This document shows, in pieces, positions 55,264-64,000 of a stretch of 64,000 nucleotides of DNA (the first letter of the stretch is position 1; each line of letters opens with the position of its first letter). A program made the position numbers and the translations under genes. The stretch comes from Elephas maximus indicus (lineage: Eukaryota > Chordata > Mammalia > Proboscidea > Elephantidae), in contig NC_064820.1 in the NCBI RefSeq assembly GCF_024166365.1, positions 144,418,001 to 144,482,000 on the forward strand, given 5' to 3'. The notes beneath the pieces were generated by a model. It saw only the letters and a program-made list of their open reading frames with translations, did no database searches and had not been told where the DNA came from.

Positions 55264-55634
55264 TGGCTGCCTCGGTGGCACAAATGGTTGAGCACTTGAC
55301 TAGCTGAGAGGTTGGTTGTTTGAACCCACCCAGAGGTACCTCGGAAACCCTGGTGGCGTAGTGGTTAAGAGCTACGGCTACTAATCAAAAGATCGGCAGT
55401 TCAAATCCACCAGGCACTTCTTGGAAACACTGTGGGGCAGTTCTGCTCTGTCCAGTAGGGTCACTATGAGCCAGAATTGACTCAACGGCAATGGGTTTGG
55501 TTTTCGTTTTTAGAGGTACCTCAGAAAACAGGTTTGACGATACATTTCCAAAAGGCCGCAATCTTGAAAATGCTACGGAGCTGTTCTCCTCTACACACAA
55601 GAGCTGGAATCAACTCAACAGCAACTAACAACAA
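55264..55634 (+). mobile_element. Older AfroSINE split by a younger AfroSINE
   Basis: The outer copy (divergent subtype) runs from gttggctgcctcggtggc to 55342 and resumes at 55512 with agaggtacctcagaaaac, ending caactcaacagcaactaac. The middle is the inserted copy. Confidence 0.92.
55343..55511 (+). mobile_element. AfroSINE inserted in another AfroSINE
   Basis: Short-subtype copy (ggaaaccctggtggcgtag to tttggttttcgtttt). A perfect 11-bp duplication agaggtacctc flanks it (55332-55342 and 55512-55522). Confidence 0.95.
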
Positions 55635-56689
55635 TATAAAGTTCATTTTAAACAGTTATCTCAACTTTATTTATTTTTACCATTTTGAATCAGTATATTT
55701 CAAACAAAACAAAACATTTGTTTCTTTAGATCTCGTATGTTAAATAACAGATTGAATACATTTTTTTACTTTTCAAGTGTAGGTAATTAGTGTTTTTGAG
55801 AGGGTAGTTTTAATGAAAAGTCTGTACCCTTGAGTTGTATTTTTGCAATGGCTTTTCAGTGCCTTTACCTTGGTCTGTTCCCCACTCATATTCATCTTGC
55901 ACATTATGACTAGGCTAACTGAGAAGTTTTCATTTATTTTAACTTTTAATGCATGTATTTTTTTTTCTTTAAATAACCAATAATTTATTTAATGCTCAAC
56001 TTTGTCAGCAGTGCCATGAGGAATGAAAAAAGATTGGAACTCAGAGCACCCCACGCTACGCTTTAGTTGAGAGCTTTATAAAAGCGCTGCTTTGGGTTTA
56101 TACAGTATCGACTTGCCAGAGAGCTCAAGAGAAAAGGAGGCTATTGTAAGGAATGGTCTCTGGATAAAAATTAGTTGGCAGTTCTTTGATTAGAAATTCT
56201 ACCATTAAAAAAGCATCCCCACTGAATGTCGCAGTTATTCCATACTATAGCTTTGGGAGATTGAGTTCTCACTGCATGCATGTAGTACTCGTTAATTTGC
56301 GAACATGCAGTTTTATTTTTTGACTTCCAAAATGCATTGCCCTAGATAGAATTGAACTGCAGGTCAGGGGTCCTGGTTTGTGTTTCTCTCTAAGGAGAGT
56401 AATGTCCACCAAATAGTTAGTGTCCATAGATAGCAGCAAACTAGTAAGTTGTGTCAGTACAGACACTTTGTCTCCCGGTAGTATGTTTGTTTTATAATTC
56501 TGATTAGGATTTCTTCATCTGTTACAGTATGCTGGAAAAATTCATTGGAAAGAGAGCTAGAAAAACTCACTGGAAGAATGTTATTTCTTTCCAGCAATTT
56601 TCATTGAGTACAAAGAATAAAAAAACACACACAACTTGTAATATAGGTATTTTTAGAATGTATAATATATTCACATGACTTAGAAATAA
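55635..56689. other. Unrecognised intronic DNA
   Basis: No feature recognised. Confidence 0.4.
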
Positions 56690-57470
56690 AAGTGTATCAA
56701 AGGGTACACAATGGAAGTTCTCTGTCACACCCCTGACCACACCTACGCAGCCCTCCTTCTCTCAGACATTCACTGTTCTTAGTTTCTTATGTACCTTTCA
56801 CAGATATTGTATGTATTTATAAGGAAATAGAAATAAATATTCAGATTTGTCTTTTTGTGTACACTGTTCTATATGTTGCCTTTTTTTTTTTTTTAACTTA
56901 ATGTATATCTCGGATACCAAGGAATTACTTTGTCAGGCATGATAATGACATTGTAGTTATATATAGATCAGATGTTTAGAAACAGCACAGATCCACATTA
57001 TTTTACACATGTATGTGCGTGCTTTCAGGACAGATTCCTACAAAGCAGAAATACTGGGTCAGAGGTTTATAAATTTTTCAGACTTGATAAGTATTGCCAA
57101 ATTGCTTACCATAGGTGATTTACAATTCCACCAACAATGTATGAGAGGACCTTTTTCCCCACAGTCTTGTCAACAGAGTATATTATTCACATTTATGATT
57201 CTTTGGAAACCCTGGTGGTGTAGTGGTTAAGTGCTGCGGCTGCTAACCAAGAGGTCAGCAGTTCAGATCCACCAGACACTTCTTAGAAAGTCTATGGCGC
57301 AGTTCTGTGCAGTCCTATGGGGTCGCTATGAGTCAGAGTCGACTCAATGGCAGTGGGTTTTGTTTTTGGTTTTGGTTGTGATTCTTTGCCAATGTGATAG
57401 GTGTAGAAGGTTACCTTGGAATATAGTTTTTCTCCTGTAATGAGTGAGGTGGAGCATAACATGCTTGGCA
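56690..57470. mobile_element. Old L1 3' region split by an AfroSINE
   Basis: The pattern taagtattgccaaattgc, accaacaatgtatgagag, then after the SINE tgccaatgtgataggtg and taatgagtgaggtgg belongs to an L1M-type 3' region (probably - orientation), as at 16490. Confidence 0.6.
57205..57378 (+). mobile_element. AfroSINE, short subtype, in L1
   Basis: Complete copy close to consensus. A perfect 9-bp duplication tgattcttt flanks it (57196-57204 and 57379-57387). Confidence 0.95.
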
Positions 57471-58300
57471 GTTTGTCTGCAGTGGTAATATTTCTAATTC
57501 AGTGCTTGTTACTTTGCCAGCAATGGCAGCACACAACTTTCTTACTATCATACACATCCTGTGTCCATGGCAGATATTATTGTTGATCACAGTCATTCCC
57601 CCCCTCCCCCCAGTCAGAGCCTAGATGGGCTTCTCAGTCCACAACACAGGACTCCACTAGTCACTCTCAGTCCATCAGAGTTGACATGTAAACCGAAGTC
57701 TAACTGATATCTCTGTTCTTCCTCTTGCTTCCTCTCACAAACAGCAAGAGCTTCCTGAACAACATGTGCTAAGATAATGATTCCCTTAGGCTTTGCAGCA
57801 GCCAGATGGGGGCCTGCGGCAGTCTCATCTGTTTACCCCAATGTGCCTTTTAAATATGACATTTTTCTGCATGTGCTACAAAGTGAAACAGGCTCGGAAA
57901 CTCTGCCTTACATAGTTGCCCTTCAAGTTGTGTGAAATTAAGTCAGTGGGCAGAGATACTCCACTTCTCAGTAAATGTAGGACTAGTTAAGAATTAGAGT
58001 ATTTATATTAATTGCCGTCTTCTGGGGAAAGAAAACAAGTGTTGAAGAAATTAATTTTTGTCCAACCAAAAAAGTTCCTTGATAGTATTTTTTCATTTTA
58101 CCTCAGGGCTTAAACTAACAATTAGAGTTCCTTATTAGTAGACCAAATAAGTCCAAAGAGCAAAGATAACATGAAAGAAGCCTTTAATTAAATGTAGAAC
58201 ATATCCCTTAAATATGCTGAATTTCCCGTCTTTGTAGATTCTTCTTTCAAGATTTTTGTTTAATTAATAATACTAATAGCTTGCATTTCTATAGTGTATT
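57471..58300. other. Unrecognised intronic DNA
   Basis: No feature recognised; C-rich run at about 57599-57612. Confidence 0.4.
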
Positions 58301-58510
58301 TTTTTTACTGTATAAAGACTTCACATATATATTATCTCATTTGATACTAATAACAGCCCCATTAGATAATAGATAGTTGTTATTATTTGCATTTTTGTGA
58401 TGAGGACGTTCACACCAAGAGAGATTCAACATCTTGGCTAAGGTTACCAAGTTAACAATATCTACTATTTGGGGCAGTCATCACAGTGACAACCATTTTC
58501 CGGGCACAGT
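58301..58510 (-). mobile_element. MIR SINE
   Basis: Complement of MIR: tattatctcatttgatac, cagccccattagataatag, atttttgtgatgaggacg and ggctaaggttaccaagtt. Confidence 0.7.
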
Positions 58511-58815
58511 AGGATTGAGTTGGAGTCTATAGCTCATGTATTTTTAGAGCAAGTGTATGATTATGTTTTCTTAACATTTTATGATTTATAATTTTATAAT
58601 TTAAGTAACAATTCAAATTACATGTGGTTTTAGTTGAACTTAACTCTTTTCTAACATTTTGACTTTTTAGCCTTATTAGTCCAAGTATTTATATTTTGCC
58701 TCCTTAGATGAATTGATCCAAGTATAAAGTAGTGATTATTATGATTGTCTTCGTATTTTAATTAATTAAAAATATATTTAAATCATACTTACACCGTGTG
58801 TTTCTTTTCCTAAAG
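58511..58815. other. Intron before exon 3
   Basis: No repeat recognised. The polypyrimidine tract tgtttcttttcctaaag leads into exon 3. Confidence 0.5.
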
Positions 58816-58937
58816 AGTTATTAACTTAGAAAAAGATAAACACAGTCATTTCTACAACCAAAAAAATGACTTTGGAATTGAGCATAGTATGCTCGAAGAA
58901 TTGGAAAATAAATTGATTATCAGCAGGAAAACAGAAA
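58816..58937 (+). CDS. CCDC112: CCDC112 coding exon 3
   Basis: Encodes residues 79 to 120. Two AG acceptors lie next to each other (58814-58815 and 58816-58817). The first is chosen because it completes the split codon as CAA (Gln) and keeps the frame as Gln-Val-Ile-Asn, as in the human protein; the second would break the conserved frame. The donor is a|gtaagt, leaving one base of codon 120. The sequence contains EKDKHSHFYNQ and HSMLEELENKL, the latter with heptad-like Leu spacing typical of coiled coil. No disruption seen. Confidence 0.95.
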
Positions 58938-59092
58938 GTAAGTTGAGTTCATGATGAACTAAAATCTGTTGAGTGATATAAAATTGTAGTCGTGCCTTTG
59001 TGCTTCGTCTTCGTGTATTGACTGTGGTATATTCTCTACCAAGATACTGTCTAGGTGGTAATAAGTTTGTCTCTTAGGAGTATGTGTTTTTT

Positions 59093-59320
59093 GGAATTCC
59101 TGGATAGTACAAACAGTTAACTGCTCTCAGCTGCTAACCAAAAGGCTGGCAGTTCAGGTGCACCTGGAGGCACCTCAGAAGAAAGGCCTGGTGATCTACT
59201 TTGAAAAAATTAGCCATTGAAAACCTCAGGGAGCTCAGTTCTACCCTGACATATATGGGGTCACCATGAGTCAGAATCGACACTATGGCAACTGTTTTTT
59301 TTTTTTTTTTTTTTAAAGCC
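59093..59320 (+). mobile_element. AfroSINE, subtype with 'gatctac' module
   Basis: Sense copy: ctcagctgctaaccaaaagg, gaaaggcctggtgatctac, atatggggtcaccatgag, then a run of T. Confidence 0.9.
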
Positions 59321-60761
59321 CTTCAGCCACAGTTTAGTTATTCTACCGGATTATTTTCTATGTATATTTCTTCCTTCCCAATTTAATAGGAAAGAGAAGA
59401 TTTTGTATTTTGGTTGGCAAATCAGTTAATGGTATTGAAATTGCTTAAAGAAAAATTGATTTTAAATTATCTGATCTGAGCTCCTCAACCTGGCATTGTT
59501 GACTGAACCCTGGACTAAGTAAACATCAGTGGGTCCAGAATCTATACTTAGTAATGGTGTGAAATGATCAAATCACATTGTTCTTTAAATCTGAGTTTTC
59601 TTGCCCATGATATAAAATCTTACATTTTTATCCCAGGAGAGCTGTTTTCTACAACCAATGAGATAATACATGAGAAAATGCCTTGTAGATTGTATAGCTA
59701 ATGTGTTCCATTGTTTATTGTTACGAATATTAATCATTGTCAACAGTACTAAATGCTGGCCTCAAGAAAAGAATTCTATGAGAATACCTTGCTTCTTTGT
59801 AGAATTAGATATCTGCTGTAAAATCCTTACATTACAATAAAAAAGTACTTAGCAATGCTTAAGAAGAAATAATGATTATCAAGTAAATAAGCTTTTTAAG
59901 GCTTATTATGTAGAGATTATACTATTTAGGGTACTCCTTTATAACAAATTAAAAGAAATTTCCTAATGTATTTTTTTCTTTAAGAATGTAACATTGAACT
60001 GTTTTAAAAAGTCATCTTTTAATTGTCAGGTAGAATAACTCTGTCTTCTGTCACAGTGACAGCAGAACCTAATATAAATTCAAAATTTCCAATCCCCTAC
60101 GCTGACTCATGGAGAAATCTAGGTGCCCCTAATTTAGTATTTCTTAATTTCCCTCAGTTCTTTTGTAGCTAGCTGACACTGGCTGACCTTTCTTTTTCTT
60201 TCAGTTATGCCATTAATTCCCCTTCACGTGTTACAGCTCACGAGTAGTAAATACCTATCCCTTACCTCAGATACCATGCCACAGTCTTAGCCTGCATTTA
60301 TGTAATATTGTACGTACATTATTTGCCTATACGGAGTGTCAATTCCAAATGTATAACTAAAATAAAAAGATTATTTGCCTTATAGTTAGTCGTATCACTG
60401 TAGCTCATCAAATTATAGGAAAAACAAAACAACAAAAACACTTCTCTAATTAGTTAACCTCACTAGAGAAATGTCCTGACCTAAAGTTCCAGCAGTGAGC
60501 TGAGGCTATAAAAATACATTGGAGATAAAGTTTCTGCTTTTGTGGCATTCTTGAATTTTAATAACAAAGAGAACAAGCCAAAGTTTGGAGGTTTGTTTTG
60601 AATATTAACACTGAGTCCAGGCCTATAGGTAAACTTAAAAAAGAAAAAATGTTTTTAGGGCCTTTTGGGCAGAGCAGTTTTGTTCTCTGTGCTCATTTGT
60701 GAAAAAGTTGCAAAATCAAAAAAGGGGTGCATGAATTAAAAAACCAAAGGTGAGAAAATAG
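59321..60761. other. Unrecognised intronic DNA
   Basis: AT-rich intron 3 sequence; no feature recognised. Confidence 0.4.
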
Positions 60762-60798
60762 CATGAATCAGAATCGACTAGATGGCAGCGGTTTTTAC
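60762..60798 (+). mobile_element. AfroSINE tail remnant
   Basis: Only catgaatcagaatcgacta and gatggcagcggtttt remain. Confidence 0.75.
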
Positions 60799-61633
60799 TA
60801 TATGAATATATATTTGTGTGAATATGAATATATATGGTGTTAGCCTAATAATTTACATAAATATTAAAATAAGATTATTACTTCAAAAAAATATTAAAGA
60901 AGAATCCGGACTTTCTGCTGCAGATAACATCTGAAAATATCTTTGATACCCTTATTTATTTTTTAGGTTTTTATTGTGGCTTAACATTTTACTTCAGTCT
61001 GGTCCTTTGGTTGAGCTCAGCAACCTGGATATAGATACTACTGAATGGCTCCTTAAGGTCATGACAGTGATACCAGGGAGGATCATCAGCCCATCTTAGT
61101 GGAGGTGGTTAAACAATTAATTCTCAGATTGAAGTATGTCAGTATATATAGAATTAATATTGGTTAGACAGTTTAAATATTCCTACAGGAGATTTACGAG
61201 TCAAATTCTGTTTCCATAAATTATACTAATAAACAAACAAAAACAAATTAAAAAGTAAAGAAGCTGCTGCTAAAGAGCAAACGATGATTAAGCCTGAACT
61301 ACTGATCTATGTATTTTAAACCATGTCCACTAACTTAATTCCCGTGGACTAAAAAAATAAAAAGGAACATTTCCTTACCATAAGCTGTAGTAAGATTTAA
61401 CCCATTGTGTTTTTAAATATAGGAAAAAATTGAGAGCTGCTTTGTTTAGAGCAGAGGTATTTAAAGTGGTCGAATTGTTTGAAAGTTAATTTTGAATAAC
61501 CGTCTTTTAGTTTTATTTAATCGTTGTTGACTGTCTTTTTCTAAGTGATTCTGATTGGTCTGATGTGTAGAATCCTGAACTACAACAACGTTTGTCATAG
61601 AATTGTTTTAAGGTACCTGCTTCTTCCTTGTAG
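60799..61633. other. Unrecognised intronic DNA before exon 4
   Basis: No feature recognised; the acceptor tract is cttcttccttgtag. Confidence 0.45.
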
Positions 61634-61723
61634 GAGCAAAAATACAGCAACAGTTGGCTAAAATACATAACAATGTAAAGAGACTTCAGCATCAGTTAAA
61701 AGATGTGAAGCCTACACCTGATT
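61634..61723 (+). CDS. CCDC112: CCDC112 coding exon 4
   Basis: A 90-nt exon encoding residues 120 to 150, starting after ccttgtag and ending at t|gtaagt. It completes codon 120 as Arg, then reads AKIQQQLAKIHNNVKRLQHQ and KDVKPTPD. This is the clearest coiled-coil segment in the window: Ile/Leu/Val recur at heptad spacing and the rest is rich in Lys, Gln and His. Both flanking introns are phase 1, so skipping this exon would keep the frame. Confidence 0.95.
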
Positions 61724-62149
61724 GTAAGTCAATATGGATTTTATATTCTTTCCTATGTATTAATGCTTTCTATTGTTATTTGGAAAAATTTATACTTTAT
61801 CATATGAAATATGTCTATTTTTCTGTTAGGCATTAATGTAGCTAAACCCTGCCTTATCATTTAGGGATTAATAAGGATACATCAGAGAATTGTAATACCT
61901 GGGGTTTATGTGAAATGAAGGTAATCAGGAGACTGTTAGGATTGTTGGGGAGATGAAATAAAATAATGTATATTGGGAACACCATATTGTCTATAATTGG
62001 TACAGTGGTTATAATAAGCACTAAAAAAGGTAATTATTAATATTATAATTATAGCTTATTAAATTAATAAATGAAACCATAAATACTAGAAGAGAACATG
62101 GGTTAATATTTTTATAACTCTTATTATATTTTATAAGAATGAAAGATAA
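61724..62149. other. Unrecognised intronic DNA
   Basis: AT-rich; no feature recognised. Exon 4's frame stays open for some codons past the donor, which is not coding. Confidence 0.4.
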
Positions 62150-62890
62150 GAAACCATAAAGAAAAGAATGGATCTATTGGCATTAAAAAAAAAAAAAAAC
62201 CTCAAACATAAGCAAAATTGAAAAACAATTTAGGGAAAATACTCTCAGTATATGTCTCATTTAAAGGGTTACTCTCTATACTATATAAAGAATCCCTACA
62301 AGTTAGACAAATGTAACAAACCTAATAGAGAAATGGGCAAAGGTTATAAGGTACAGTTCATAGCAGAAGAAATATGATATACATGAAAAAAAATCTTAGA
62401 CTTATTAATGATCACAAAAATGTCAACTAGATCAACAATAATAAATTTTTGCCTCATTTCGGAAATGGTTAAAAGGTATACGGGAAGGGGGCGCATTTGG
62501 ACGGCATTTGGATGAGTCTGTCTGAGAAACAGTTTGACAGTATTTAGTGCTATAAAGTGGGCATACTTTTTGATTTAGCCTTTCGAGTTTTATTAACCCT
62601 CTAAAAATGCTAATAGGAGCCTGCAAAAGTACACATGCAGTATGTTCACTGCAGAATCATGTGTAGTTAAAGGATCACCAGAACTGATTGAACAAAGTAG
62701 GGTAGATGTAGGCAGTGAACTTCTATGCAGCTATAAAAAGAATGAGGTAATATATTGAAGTGGAAAATTAACCACACATTTTGTTGAGTAAAACTACAGA
62801 TTATAAATCAACATGTATAGTATGAAACAATTTTTGTAAAATATAATATTAATGATAATATGTATCCATAGAAAAAATATATAATCATAA
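62150..62890 (+). mobile_element. Old L1 3' region in intron 4
   Basis: Contains tagagaaatgggcaaagg, gagaaacagtttgacag, agcctttcgagttttatt and cagctataaaaagaatgagg, in L1 order, sense. Confidence 0.65.
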
Positions 62891-63029
62891 AAATCAGTTT
62901 GGGGCACAGTTTTCTTCTCCTTTGGGCTAAGAAATGTTTTTAAATAAAAGGAGCCTTCAAGTTTTTCTTAATATTTAATTGCCAGCCTTACTGAAATATG
63001 AAGTACTTTTTCCATTTAATTTTTTACAG

Positions 63030-63105
63030 TTGTTGAGAAGCTGAGAGAAATGATGGAAGAAATTGAAAATGCAATTAACACTTTTAAAGAAGAGCAGAGG
63101 TTGAT
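63030..63105 (+). CDS. CCDC112: CCDC112 coding exon 5
   Basis: A 76-nt exon with acceptor tttttacag and donor at|gtatgt (a good donor with T rather than A at intron +4). It encodes residues 150 to 175, Phe-Val-Glu-Lys-Leu-Arg-Glu-Met-Met and then an acidic helical stretch, EEIENAINTFKEEQRL, which continues the coiled coil. It enters in phase 1 and leaves in phase 2, and the phases agree with exons 4 and 6. Confidence 0.95.
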
Positions 63106-63686
63106 GTATGTTTTAAAGTCATTTTAATATAGAATTATTCACCTTTATATTTTAGTAACTTTCCACTAGGTTGTGTATACAAACCATTTTGTTGTTATGT
63201 ATTTAATATGAGCCTACACAAAAGCAACATAACGCCTTTCTTCTTTTGTTTCAGGTGTTAAACTGCTTTTTATGTTTTAAGTGAATTTTTATTTGTATTT
63301 AAAAAAAAAAAAATTTTTTTTTTTTTTTAATACTAAAAATCCCAAGTGAGAATTTGGTAGATTGGGTTCTTTTTTCCTTTGAGGAAACTCTTTTAAGGCT
63401 TAGATTTATAAATGTTCATAATAAAGTACAGTGTAAGATTTGGTCTGTTGACATACTGAAACTAATAAAAATGAGATTGAAGCAGTAAAGCAGATAGATA
63501 AGCATAAAAGTTGGGTAAGACAACTGAGCAGTGAAGGCAGAGGAAGCTGGGGAACTTGGCAGGAGAGAGCATAGGATACAAGGGGGATATAATGGAGAAG
63601 TTGTGATGTGAAAAAAGTCAGGAATAATTAAACTTAAGGAAAAAAATGAAGGGTTAATAAAATTAGAACTATTTTTTAAATTTTAG
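63106..63686. other. Intron 5 of CCDC112
   Basis: Holds an A run followed by a T run at 63301-63329 that could fold into a hairpin. No named repeat recognised. Confidence 0.55.
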
Positions 63687-64000
63687 ATATGAAGAGCTTA
63701 TTAAAGAAGAGAAAACAACTAATAATGAATTGAGTTCCATATCAAGAAAAATTGACATATGGGCTTTAGGTAATTCAGAAACAGAGCGAGCTTTCAGAGT
63801 GATGGCAAGCAGAGTTCCTGTAGACAAAGTAACATCAAGTACTCTCCCAGAAGAAGTGGTAGATTTTGAGAAATTCCTTCAGCAAACAGGAGGGCGACAA
63901 GGAGGCTGGGATGATTATGATCATCAGAACTTTGTAAAAGTGAGAAACAAACATAAAGGGCAGCCAACATTTATGAGAGAAGTTCTAGAACACCTGCCTG
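63687..64000 (+). CDS. CCDC112: CCDC112 coding exon 6 (runs off the window)
   Basis: Starts after aaattttag and is open to the last base of the window, encoding residues 175 to 279 plus one base. The first part (YEELIKEEKTTNNELS) closes the coiled coil. It is followed by a linker with Trp200 and the segment PVDKV, then a conserved block from about Asp234 with FEKFLQQTGGRQGGWDDYDH and FVKVRNKH. Trp249 followed by acidic residues and a helix resembles the first repeat of a SANT/Myb-like fold. That is a resemblance only; I did not test it. No stop or frameshift is seen. Whether the exon ends at the window edge cannot be decided here. Confidence 0.95.

Overview
This window is mammalian nuclear DNA, most probably from an afrotherian and most likely an elephant or close paenungulate relative. 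The evidence is about thirty copies of the afrotherian tRNA-derived SINE (AfroSINE; sense head 'ccctggtggcgcagtggtt', antisense 'tagaactgcccca'), several 5'-truncated RTE-type LINEs whose tail resembles the tail of those SINEs, and several MaLR-like solo LTRs of a type abundant in that clade. Species assignment is an inference from repeat families only.

There is one recognisable protein gene, CCDC112 (coiled-coil domain containing 112), on the + strand. Its CpG-island promoter and first coding exon lie at about 47.4-48.1 kb. Five further coding exons follow (54756-54874, 58816-58937, 61634-61723, 63030-63105, 63687 to the window end). All junctions have GT/AG sites and the phases join without a break, giving 279 codons before the gene leaves the window. 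The N-terminus is a low-complexity Ala/Val/Gly tract, followed by predicted coiled coil and the start of a conserved Trp-containing block (residues about 235-264).

The first 47 kb shows no recognisable gene. It is a mosaic of old and lineage-specific transposons: L1 pieces in both orientations, L2, MIR, hAT-Charlie MITEs (MER5, MER3 and MER20 types), one Tigger fossil, MaLR LTRs with 5-bp target-site duplications, one class-I-like ERV solo LTR inside an L1, RTE LINEs and AfroSINEs. Many insertions can be dated relative to each other because target-site duplications and split host elements are visible.

The most striking structure is a near-perfect inverted duplication. Arms of about 758 bp (27228-27985 and 29689-30446) surround a 1.7-kb spacer. 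The arms are collinear without indels (paired coordinates always sum to 57674), with only four mismatches seen, at the two ends of the arms. Other points of interest are a SINE with a tRNA-Gly-like head that abuts one breakpoint of the palindrome, an unidentified insert of about 0.6 kb with a 59-bp tandem repeat inside an L1, two RTE copies truncated at the same base, and a YY1-like motif overlapping the CCDC112 start codon. I found no CRISPR, operon or other microbial-type system. The novelty here is in genome structure and mobile-element biology.
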